Of a DNA stretch of 64,000 bases, positions 25,140 to 37,100 are shown piece after piece. Origin of the DNA: Dipylidium caninum. Lineage: Eukaryota; Platyhelminthes; Cestoda; Cyclophyllidea; Dipylidiidae. Position 1 is the first letter of the stretch. The number at the start of each line of letters is the position of its first letter. The stretch is taken from positions 1,302,001 through 1,366,000 of the forward strand of contig QEYB01000448.1 of assembly GCA_017562135.1 (NCBI GenBank), given 5' to 3'. The translations under genes were made by a program, and so were the position numbers. The notes under the pieces were generated by a model. The model was not told where the DNA came from and did not search any database. It saw nothing but the letters and a program-made list of their open reading frames with translations.

Positions 25140-26797
25140 AGCATAAATTAATAAAGTGCCTCGGAAATAAAGGACGTGAAGAATCATCCGGGACCTTAAT
25201 TCCAGCTATCCGCTGTGCACACACATTAAAACCGCCCTGTCCAAATCACGGGTCAGTACACGTTGGACTCTCCCACTTGGCAGCTTCGTCATCCCCTCAC
25301 TGGTTTAAAAATTTGGTGCAGATAATACTGGTGGGGGGGGGGAGTGATTACCTTTAACTACTTATAAAGCTCGTAGGAAATTGGGCCGACAGATCTAAAA
25401 ATCTTCCCTCTGGGTGATCTTAAAGAAAGTGGCAATTTCTACAAATGGTGCTTTGTCCCATCAGATCTTCTGCCATGAGCGCTCTATGAATGCTGACACT
25501 GTGATGCCTTCGAGATGTAAAGCCACCCGGAAGAGAACCAGCGGATTCGAAAGTCTGGATATGGGAAGACCTCTCTTCCTTCCAATTTTATTGAGACCTT
25601 CTGTTTGGAGTGCCTTTGGGCCTATCAGTGTCTGTGGCTATTATGCCGCCTTACCAAATGTTTTTTGGGTGATTTTCATATACACCCACCGGTTGTGGTT
25701 AAGTCCTGCTTCGAGTTATGTCAGGGCCTCCGGACCCATTTTTGTTCGAAATTACCAAGTTATTTGCACGTGAATTTGACCTTATTTCATGTTTTCCGAG
25801 AGAAGCGCTAGTCATCGAGCGCTTCCAGCGTGTCGTATGAAAGTAGGGAGAAGCAAAACGGAACTCCATGCACCCACCCCTGAGGTGTGTGTGGAGAGCT
25901 GAAACCATTGGCAAATTAGCTTACATTATACGGTTGAAGGACAGACTCACGACTTTCCTAAGAGAGTGTGAGGCAGCTCAGCCAAGTGTACACATGGATA
26001 TTAAAAATTGTGAGCATAAGCATAGAATGAGAATGGTATTTTTGCCCAAACACAGAATGACCGCCTAACAGTTAGACCGCAAATGCAGTGACGATTATTT
26101 TCGCCGAGCTAATTTCACAGCGTCACAACGAGGTGCCATCTGCATGAAACACAGAGTCGAATGTTCTTCAGCTGATTTCTCAGAAGCTCCTCCGCAACCC
26201 TTATGATCAAAGCCAGAACCCATGACCCACTCTCTAGACTGGCTCGCAAACCACCGTGTCGTTGAAACAGTTCTGCGGCGGTATCGATGGCTGCAAAGGG
26301 TCTCGCCACATCGTGGGTCCGAGACGAGAAGTGTTCTCTGCAGCAAAGTGGACCCCGCGAGTGTTGCACTCACCCTACATGGGGAAGAATACACTAAGTC
26401 TTAATAAGCGGGATCACCTTGATGTCTGCCACATCGTGGGCAATTAGGCTCAAGTATGTACATCATCGGAAGAGGACGTGAAAGGCGATTTATGCAGCCG
26501 TTCCTCGCAGGGCTCATGTGAGTCGAAGAGAAGAAGTTAGATACTAGCGGGCAGTGGGGGAGGGGTAGGTGTCTTCGAAATCTCAATTGCTTACATTCTA
26601 CACAGAGGAAGAATTTAGCACGTCAACACTAGTGAGGGGGGACTAAGCCTGGTGGCATAGTAGTAAGTGGAAGTTAACTCACGAGATAGTCAGCCAACTG
26701 CTTCTGCCTGGCGAGCCAAATGTGTTCGAGTAGCAGTAGGAGATCGCGCCTGGGCAAGAGACGAGGTGGTAGATGCAAACATCCTTCTAGGAATTTG
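25140..26797 (-). repeat. Right arm of the large inverted repeat
   Basis: Reverse-complement copy of 16667-18340, located upstream of the cathepsin D gene and outside any recognised functional gene. The core 25667-26730 matches 16734-17797 without a visible difference. The inner part, 25140-25666, matches with many substitutions and indels, including about 30 bp missing relative to the left arm. The outer edge at 26797 is abrupt: homology stops inside the copied exon. A poly-G run near 25333-25342 sits where the left arm has a short run of C. Confidence 0.93.
26683..26797 (-). pseudogene. Fragment copy of TSNAXIP1-like exon 9
   Basis: This is the reverse-complement copy of 16667-16781, that is, exon 9 from the Lys-Phe of VPKFLEG to its donor site. 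The fragment lacks the 5' part and acceptor of the exon and has no neighbouring exons, so it is unlikely to be expressed as part of a normal gene. It stays open and encodes the same residues as the intact exon. The five differences (GAG/GAA, CTG/TTG, CCA/CCT and two CTG/CTA) are all synonymous. Confidence 0.85.
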
Positions 26798-28146
26798 TGT
26801 GCTTAATGGGTGGAACTTCTACATCAGCAATCGGAATTTTTACTTGTCCTTCTCAGCTGCAGATATTTTCTCCCGATATTCTTAAGTAACTTTTTCTACC
26901 GCAATTTGTTAACTACTTTACACATTTAGAAATCAAGTTTTTCCTTTCAGGGTCGCCTTAATAATATTCGTGAAATTCATCTTTATATTTATTATGCGGT
27001 AAATATTTGATTTCACTTCTTTTCTCGGAATCATTCAGGAACCTCCATCTGTTTTTATCATTTTCTGTGATTACCACCTTTTACAACGGAGCATTTGTGC
27101 ATCTATGGGCTCCGTAAATATTTGAACGAACTATTTGGTAATATAAATTTCATAAATATTGCTGTCGATGGCAGTTTTGGATTTTGTCAATTCCCCCTGT
27201 TTGCTACTGCGAAAGATAGACTTTTTGTCGCGTTTTGTTGTGTCTTGTAATAGAATAATCACTAAAAACGTATCAGGGTTTTTATTCCTTCGGCCGTTTA
27301 CTTTGACAAAAGCACTTTATTTGAAGGTGTCTTATCGGCTTTCTTAAAACCGTGGAATGTCATACAGGTTTTGAACTTCGCTTATTTTTGTGATACTTGC
27401 CTTGTTATTAATTTGAGTCGCTGAATGTCAATCTATTTTTTGGTGTTTAGGTAATACTTAAATATAAGCAGTCATCCTTTTTCTGAATATGCATGATCTT
27501 GAAATGACGTCCTTAACCCTGTAGGGCCGAAATAGGGCTTATGAAATTTTGTTAATGATGAGTTAGTCTATTAATGGCTATATATTTTCCTCATTTTTTT
27601 CTACCTCCTGCCATCTTTCGGCATTAGAACTTGAATTTTGGAAAATTGTCTGCCGGTTTTTATGGGGCAGACATAATTTTTGTACACACAACTTATCGGC
27701 TGTATAATTTCGGTGTTCTTTAACAGAACTATACTTAGTCAAGGTTCAAAGATACCTTGTTAATCCATTAGGGGCTTTCTTGATGGCCGAGTAATCTTCA
27801 GTATTTAATTATCATATGCTTAACTTTAATCTTTAATAATATGTATTTTGCTTCTGAAACGTCAACTTTAACGTTGGTTGAAAGGTATTCGTTTTACCGA
27901 ACAATTATTCGCAATTGTTTAGGCCGTCCAATATGTAAATTTTGTAGACCTTGCGCATTTTACAAAGCTTGCATTATCGCGATAATTTGTAAAACCGTTT
28001 CTCAAATCGAGCTGTACTGCGCTGCGCGTGGAATGCTCAGAGTCTCTCATACATATGAATATCATGTTGTGTAATGTCATTTTTAGCACTATAACTTATT
28101 GCTGCGCGAAATAATCCGTGATAAGTGGAAATTTATCAGTTTTGAA
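26798..28146. promoter_or_regulatory. Upstream region of the MCC-like gene
   Basis: AT-rich non-coding DNA between the edge of the right repeat arm and the first exon of the MCC-like gene. It should contain that gene's promoter. Short frames at 27159-27347 and 27841-28074 have no recognisable product. The cathepsin D promoter should lie just above 24930, in the 200 bp before the repeat arm. Confidence 0.4.
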
Positions 28147-31100
28147 ATGGAAAACGTAACCTCACATCCCGGATTTGTCAGTTCCGCTAGTGATGGAAGC
28201 ACTTTCAACTCTGGTAAGTTAATTTCGCGTTAAACTTTGTTAGAATAATGGGGATAAGATAGTGAAGCTTAGTCGTGGGTACCCACGCACCACCACTTAC
28301 TATTCCTCTATTTTGTTCTCCACTTTGACACCTTACCTTCCTACGTAGAAACACTAAGAAGTAAACATTAGTTAATAAAAAATTGTAAGCACACAAAATT
28401 TTTTACAAACGTGGAGTTTTTAGAGTTTTCACTGAATTCGTATTTATAAATGTTTTTGTTTTTACAGCCTTTTTTTCTGTTATGAAGTTTGCATGTGATT
28501 ATATACACTACCAAGTATTTACTGTTAATTACACATTCGCGTTTATGTGTTTAAATCATGTATTTTCGAATTCACTTCGTTTTTCTCAAAATTCCTTACA
28601 GGATTCAGTCCCAATTTAATTTTTTGACGTTCTCCTATCATAGGTTGATAATGCTATGAAAAGGTTCATAAAAAATTACGATCGCATTAATGCAAAATAA
28701 TCTACGCTACTGAGCTTTACCAAGCTGTGTTCCGATATCATTGACGAAATATTAAAAGCAGCCCACGTTTCACACTACATATCTAGGTTCTCTGAATGTA
28801 GGATCATTTTAGGTTTTTTAAGTGGCTTCTATTTTACTCAGTTTTCTCGTCTTGTGATGTCTCGCTTTGGTTAGTACCCTGTACAACTTAAATTTACGTG
28901 GCACGGTAGACTGCTCGGAAGTACGAGAAATTGCCCTTATTAACATTTCTTTCTTATTACTCTCATTACTTTTTCTTATGTTCTTATCATACACGCGGCT
29001 GTAGACATCCAGAAACGTCTACTCTTAAAGTGTATCGCTTGTGAGGACTTCCTTCTCACATTTTCATATGGGAACTTTTTGATTTTTTTTATTATCCTAC
29101 ATCCTAATTATTGCATATTATTCAAGTTTAGCATCATAAGATAACAAGCCCTGATTAATTCGCTATGAGCCCTTTCCGCATGCTTCAATCGGCATGAGAA
29201 ATTGAATTTTGCGGACAAATTTTGTCTCTGAAACACTGAGAATACCTTTACATTTAATTTAAATAAAAGGTGGAATTCCTTTTGTACAATATCTATTTTT
29301 ACGCGTATAATGTAGTGCACGTGGTCCAACTGCCTTTGTATTGTCGATACTTTAGTTGATTGTGACTCTGGTGCACAAGACATGTTCGGAGACTCTTTAT
29401 CCCTCAATGAACTGCGTAAAGCTTATCCCGAACTCTACCAATTTATGTGTCAAACGGATCCCAGCTTCGAAGAGCCCGACTTAACTGAGTCCAAGGAAGA
29501 AGTCTCTTGGTCGAAGTTAGGTAGAAGCCTGAAAGACCAAGATTTTGATCACGGCTCTGATTCTGCCCAACTCCTGAAGGAATCAAATTCAGTTACATCA
29601 ATGCTAACCATACGGAAAGCTATGTCCTCAATTTTCGAGTGCCTCAACACTGTACATGTACAGAAGACCTTGAAGCTGCGCCTTGAAATTCGGGACCTTT
29701 GTTGTCGCCTTCAAGGGCTACAGGTCTGTATTTAAGTACCGACGTCTTTTTTCCGTATTTAAATATCGCTTACTTTGAGACCTACTGCCGTATATTCACG
29801 AAAACTTAGTGCAATTTAACAAACACGACAATATAAGATACTTAATTCTCGGTCGGTGATATTTTTCACTTTCGGTCAATGTATTAAGCAGTTTGCAAAA
29901 TATTAAGTGAGAAAATGAACTCCTTTTCTACCCCAGACAACACAAAGGAACTCCGTTCCTATTGTCCACCTTTGTGAATACATTTACTTGTTGTATCAAC
30001 AATGGACGACGTAACAATGGACGACGTAACATCGGCGGAAAGCTGTTACTAGACTGCAATTTTCACCTGACTAAAACCAGTTCATTTTTTGCGGAACTGT
30101 GGGTCCGGATAACTTTTTCGCTAAACTATACAAAACCCGCTAGATGTACTGGGGACACATCCGGGGTGGCGAGATGTAAGGCTGCTTGGGTGCTCTGAAC
30201 TGTTCCATCTTTCTCTTGTGGATATCTTGCCGAAATAGCACCCCCAATCTGGTTTAGGGCATTCTTTCATGAGTCGTTCATTTTCTCATCTAAGTACCTA
30301 ATAAGAAGGCGATTAGCTGTGTTTCAAAGACACTGTTAACCGCCTTTGAAGCTGCTTTGCGTTCCTCTCGTTGTATTCAAGACCTCGTTTCCCTTCCAAT
30401 TCAAAAAATGATCCAAAAGTTGGCGTATGAAGGTCGATTACTGAGACTTCCTACATTTATGATGAATTGCGGTGGGGCGTTATTGGGAAGTGACCCATTT
30501 GTTTGTGCACATCTCATACCTCCCCTACGACGTAGGATTGACAGACTTTACTTCAATATAGACAAGTCGCGAAATGGACCAGCGAGAAATTTACCGACTG
30601 CAACGAGAGAACGATCGCTACCGCAGGGAGTTGACTCAGCAAGCCGCACGCTACGAGGATCGGATCACTGAGTTGCACGGGGTACTGGAGGAGCTAAAGC
30701 GCAAGGCCACAGAAATGCAGACCTCCGCCTCGGCGGCTAATAATATTACTGTGGGCGTTGACGAGTTAGTCGAGGTCAGCGACAGCGACGGTGAAAACGA
30801 CGCACCGGACGCCGAGGTTGCCTGTGTTTCACCCGAATTCTCTGTGCACGAGACTATCATGCAACCGTCCGCCAACCAAGATGAAAGATCTGAGCTTCTG
30901 GTATGTATTATTTCATTGGATTCCTTTCTTTTTGGAGAGGACTCTATGCTCCTACGACTACCTCCTGTGTATCCAGATTTTGAGCTTTCTTGTCCACTGG
31001 CTTATAAAGAGTAAAAACCGCGCAACACAAAGTGGCGGGGGTAAAATTAGTTCATAAAAAATTCTCAAGTCCCATTTAGCCTTCTCGTAAACCACAAATC

Positions 31101-34100
31101 GGCTAACAAACTCGAGCAAATTCGTTGTTCGGTGCCATTTGGGCATTCGTTTTATTGTATGTCATCACTTTTACCGTTTTACGGAAGGCGGCGACGAGGG
31201 TGGTTCTGCAAATGCGAATGTGCATTGGGCCAATTAATCACCCGATCCGCTGTCCGCTCAAGTACGAGCAGGCAGACATGAGTTTTGTCAGATTCCCAAA
31301 CTTTTTTTTAACCCCTACACTTCTACGAACCCCCACAACACCATCTTCTTGGAGGCTGCCTCGCCAGCACTGCCCAACACCACCACCTCTCCTTACCCTC
31401 GGCCGTGTTCTCCACGCTACAGTCAACCGTTTGGTAAAAGAAGATTACTGTGCTCCTTTGCCTCACTTCGGTTAGGTCCATTGCTCTGAAAAACCCGCCT
31501 TCCCCCTCTTCCCCTCCTCTCCCACAACAGTTGTGGTGATAGCTCATTGTCGCGGCGGAAATCCATTTGACTACGTAGGTGGTTGCATTGTTTTAGGGAG
31601 GAGAAATCGACTCACTCAGCCCACCCACACCCCCTCCCGCCCTCAGCAGAAGGGTCTTTCTGTTGCCTCATAAATTATCTCATTGTGTAGCGGGCACCTT
31701 CACGCTGCCGTAACATAAGGGAGGAGATGGATAGCCGGAAGACCAGATCGCCTCCGAAGAAGAATGAGTCCGCCCACTTAAAAGTGTAGATAAAGTACGC
31801 CGGTAATTTACTGTGACACCATTGATAAGGCAATCCGGACGGTGAGGAGTCTGGGAGAATCTACCCCCAACGGAGGCAAATTCCGTCTGTTCCGTTCGGG
31901 ATCCTGCTCCGCTTTCCGTCTTTACTTTTTCCACTACTGCAAAATTTAGTCACAGCGATGTCTCTGTCACGACTGTTACTCGAGGGACAAAAATTAAATA
32001 CGCTGTTGCAAAAATTTATCCATTCACTTGTAGCACTGGGTACTGCCATGGAAGTTGCGCCCGTACTCGATCGCGTTTCTGGCAAAAGTTCATACTTACT
32101 TTAGACAACTGTTGAAATAGCACACTTTCCGTTCTGTTTGAAGGTCTCAACCGACCTTCATATGCTTACCGGCTTTGGAGGTTAGCGGAGGGGAAAACAG
32201 GAGGAAGGTGTAACTCCTCCAGGTCCTTCGACTTAGTTATTTTCCCAAACCGTTTCCAATTCCAATTCTGTGGAATGCTTACACGAGACAATTAACGGTT
32301 GTCCGTTGACATTCGTGAAGATACACTTGTATCAGCGGATAAATGCCACAATAACTCCCTGGAAACAGCATCGGGAAATTTTTATGATTGCAGACGTTAG
32401 AATTCGTAGGCTGGTTAGACTACTTCATTCTTATTGCTGCCTCGAGAGCTCCTTCGCTCTTCCCACTGGGCATTTTTTATCACGTGAATTTTCTCTTTCA
32501 TCTCAATCAGAATCCTCGAAACCCGTGTACCAGTACATTTTCGCGACCGGAAGTGAATTAGTAAATGAATGAATTTTCCAAGCAGGTGTGGATGCAAACC
32601 GCGAGTCTTGCGTTCGAAGCGGCATTTGTCCGCTGCCAGTGTCACTCCTCTAAGTAGACTGATTGTAAAATGCCAAACCAGCGCTCAGGAGGTGAGAAGG
32701 AGCGAGTGAAGACATTTTTTGTGCCAGTTCGGCAGAGAGAGTGGTGGGCCGGGGGTGGAGGGGGCGAAGGGAAGACGCGGAAGGCGGGGAAATAGGCTGG
32801 AAGGAGAAGAGAGGCTAGGAGAGGAGAGACGAGGAGAGAGGGAATGCGGGAGTGACATTTATGGGTGAACTCACCCACTCATTCATGTATCTCCACCGGG
32901 TGCGTATCTTCACGCACTGGCATCAAAGGCGGCGCCGGCACAGGTTTTGGTCGGAGCCCCCCTCTCCGTTCCCGCCCCCGGTGCAGTGCCACTGCTGTCG
33001 ACAGAAGCGCAGACAGGTATTGCAAGGGTCCTGTGAAAAATTTAACCATGCTGGGCGTCGCCAGACCCACATCCACTACGTCCTCGTGACTAACGCGGAT
33101 GACTGGCTTAATGACCTGGCATGGATGAGGGTAATGAAATTAACCCTGAAGGTGCGGCTGCCTCGTCAAGGGCGTGTGCGGTAAACATGTTGACTCCAGA
33201 CACGTTCGACTTTACCTGCTGAGTACACAGACTGCTTTCTCCTTGCGACCACATCTGCGACAGAAGTCATGATTGGTGTCTGGAAATAAATTCAGGGCTC
33301 TCGTAAGTGTGAGAATATTTCCTGAAACGTACGATGCGATTTGGCGATTGTAGTTACGTTTTAAGGTTTGATAAATGAGGTTAAATGAGGAAAAAGGGAT
33401 GGTCCTTTGTCACGCAGCCTTATCCGCCGTTGAATTCCTCATGATCATCCTCCGCTGGGTGGTTATTAATTAGCGCAGCTCTTCCTGGTCCGCCCCCTGC
33501 CCGCCCCCCAACTCCCCTATTATTGCCTTTCCTGCTTCTTTAGTCCGTTGATATACGACTTCCGCAGCTGTTTTGCCAAAATCCTTTATTAACTTCCCAT
33601 CCATTCGTCCGTGTTAATTTCCGGGGCAGTTATTTCCTTCCTTTGGTTGTTGAGCCTATTGTTTACGTTTTTCATGTCATCGTGTCCTTTAGACCCGGCT
33701 TTTTCACGATTATAGTCTTCGTTAAACAAGAACGCAACTTTTTGGTAGATTTGATGAGAGCATGTATAGTGTACGCCCTCATAAGACTTGAGGAGATTGT
33801 TGGGAGTTGATGAAGTATCTTCCTTTGATTCAATTGGGCCTGTTTTCCTCACCCCCCACGAGATGAGCCATTCTGCCTCGGCTTCATCATCGCCCCACAA
33901 CCTAGAGATGGCAAAATCCTCTCAAACGCCCTCAGCACAATTGTACTGTCGGAGCTGCGTGGTACACATCTCGTCGTCGACTCCTCTTCAGACTAAACAC
34001 CAAAGCCCGGTGTGATGTTATTTACTTTGGATCAAGTTGAGTTAAAACACGTCGCGTGGTCACTTTTTCACCACTGAGGTTATAACTTTGATTTAAGACG

Positions 34101-37100
34101 GTCCACCTCCTACGTATGTAGAGTGTAAATCAAAATAATCTCCCATTTGTCTCGTTTATGTGAATGCAACCGACTGTAATATGTGTCGGGAGTGGAAGAG
34201 TTTGTGGCGGAGAGGTGGGGGCTGGGGCGGGGCGATGGGGAGGCACTTTCCCTCGGTGTGATGCACAGGTGTGAACCGCATAAGCGACGGCTCTGAAGAT
34301 GGGCATAAGCTGGGTCGTCGATTGGGCCAGGAGGTCTGCCTCATGCACACGCAAACGCAGCACCGGGCAAATGCGCAGCCAGGCAACGCTACCTCATTCA
34401 CCTGATCCCCGGACTCCCGTCGAATGTAGCGGGAGGGGGAGCGGGACGGTTGTACTGGCCAGGGGGCGGGGAGGGGAAGCAGGCACCGGTCGTGACATTT
34501 CCAACCACGAATACTGCGCCTCAGACAAGTACGAGCGTAAACACTCGAATAAATCACAAACATCCCATCCCCTCCGCCTCCCTTCCCCCCCCCCCGCTGA
34601 GCGTAATAGTTGGCGTTTGCCTGTGAGTGTCTGACATTTTCTTCAACTGTACAGACGGTTGTGCAATCGTACAGGATGAAGTATGATTTGGACAATGGGA
34701 AGAGGCGTGATAAACGTCCATTCGCTGCCATGTTTCACCCCACCTTTAGGTCCTTCCTGCCCACGATTTCTACTACTGTGGCTTTTTTCACTGAGGCAAG
34801 GTGGAGCTGCGAAGCCCGTTGACTGTAAGCTACTGAACTCAGGCGCGCTTATCCGTCAGTTAATCCTTTCGTTTTCCATTGTCGTGAAGGCGACAATGGA
34901 CCAGAATAGACCACATCCCAATTAAAGTTGAAAGTCCCCTCTCTTCTTCATAATCAAGTATAAACTCCGCCTCAGGATTATTTGCCTGGATCGACGAATC
35001 AGGTGCTCGACAAAATGGTGTCCAGCCTTAATTCCTTCTTGTTCTCTCGATGAAAAAAGGCCCCTCTGTTGCTGGGGCACACGGACTCACTAATACATTC
35101 AAGTCTTCTATTCCACCTCGCTTCTCCAATCTCTTTTTTATCCCACTTAACGCTTTATATGCCATGGGTGCTCGCTAACTCGTACCTCTTTTACCCACGA
35201 CATTTTCCCGCCAAATGTGGTGCACAGTTTTCACTCGTTTCCTTCTCCTTATGAAACTTGGCAAACTTCCTTTACGCCTCTATCCCCTCTCTGTAGGCTG
35301 CTCCCACTTTTTGCAGTAACAGAGATTATCCGTTTAAAATTGTATGGTAACCTCTTTCCTGGTGTGCATGATGATAAATGGAGATTTGTCGTAGACGTTT
35401 AGTTACCCTTTCTGCTGCCATCCCATCGCCCTGCGTGTTCCCTTCGCGTCTGCTGTACCCCACGGCGTGTTGGAGGAGACGAGGGCGAGGCAACTTACCG
35501 AGTTGTTCAGGGGTTGCTATTCCCCTCTCCAGCTCGGCAGCGTCCTACTTATTTTAGTTCACAGCGATTATCACACTCGGGAGCACTCAGAGACACTGCT
35601 CACGGGTCGGTGATTCTCCTCTCTCTCTCTCTCTCTTTCTCACCTTTTTGGTAATAAAAGTTCTTCGTTTCAGTGACTTTGCAAATCTCTCCGCTTCTAC
35701 ACAATCCCCTCCACATTTCCGAGACGCTTCACGTGTTTCATTCCGTTCAAGCGGCTAATTAGCGGTTGAGATGACAGTTTGTTGTCCTTTACAGACTATC
35801 TGAATTGAATGTTAACGCCTATGTGTTGCGAGTTCACAAGCAGGGGAAGAGCTAAAGAAATCTGTCTCAACGTTGGGCGAGATAGGGGGGAGAGCACAGT
35901 CGGCGTGGAAATTAAAGCTTGTCATGTCCCATTCTCTGGCCAAAGCGGCCGGCCCCGAGGTGATGAAAAACCCGGGGAGCGCAACCAGGAGGGATGCGAT
36001 GGTTTATTCACGCGTTTTTTGGCGAAGAAGTGCATTATACTCCAACATCACTAATCTTGGAGAGGACACTTCAGCCGCGCCCCCTTCGCCCCACTTCACC
36101 TAATCGCCATATTTTCTATAAAACCGGCTTTATTGGCTGCTAGACATCTCGTTGCCATAGCAATACGCCGGACCACCGTGTGTTTTGCCACTTATCTGCC
36201 AAAAACGGGATCAGAAAAGTAGGTTAGAGGGGACACACTATCCCCCAGCCTACTCAGGCACATTCAATCGAGGTCAGAGGCGGAGACAAAACACCGGAGA
36301 TCTTGGTGGATTTGTTTTTTCTTTGTCCTTCTTGAGTAAGGCCCAGTCATGGGGGGACATAAAGCTTTTCTCTCCGTCCCGGTTAGACTCAGAGTCACAT
36401 CAGTCGTCAACTTAACGGCATAAATACTTTCCCGCCAACCCTCGTGTTTTCGTCTCCCTCAGGACGCTGACATGGCAGTTGATGAAGTTGAGAAAGGCGG
36501 CTGAGGTTCATCCGAGGCGCGGTGGCGGGTGGTGGCTGGGGGTGGCGGCCGGTGGAGGCGGTGTCCAGACCTTCCGGGTAGACCGATTGCTTGCAGATGT
36601 GTGAGTGTGCGTGTATAAACGACGGTGGCGTCATTTGCGCCGTTCTTCTCTCGGAGCCTTTAAACGAGGACAGGTTGAGTCCAACACAAGGAGGAGATAA
36701 CCGAAGTTGTTTGGAGAACACAATAAAAACGAATTCGAGCTTGCGTGTGTGTGTTTGCATTCTATGCGGGTGAAAATTTTCTACCAAAGCAATTTTGTGC
36801 CACTCTTCGTGCACTTCACCAGTAAAACATTTGCCTTTGGTCACCGACACTCCGTAAAGCCAAACGGCCCGATGGGCTGCCACCCCCAGAGCCGTCAAGT
36901 CGCGATAGTCCACTCTGCCACTGATCGTTGCTTCTTCCAAATTATTAAGTTTTAAAGTAGACACCTAGGCGACCTCTGGTCCACTCCTCATCATGCAGCC
37001 CGCTCCTTTAAACCGGCCTTTCAAGTTTACGAGGAGGCGCCAGCGTCTCAGACAAAAACTGACGCCCAACCTTTTGTTTTCGTCAAATAAAGCGAATGAA

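Noticed and set aside
16667..26797. A composite DNA transposon with the arms as terminal inverted repeats
   Set aside because: The arms contain part of a host gene exon. No transposase frame exists in or between them, and no target-site duplication was seen at the outer ends. A segmental duplication fits better.
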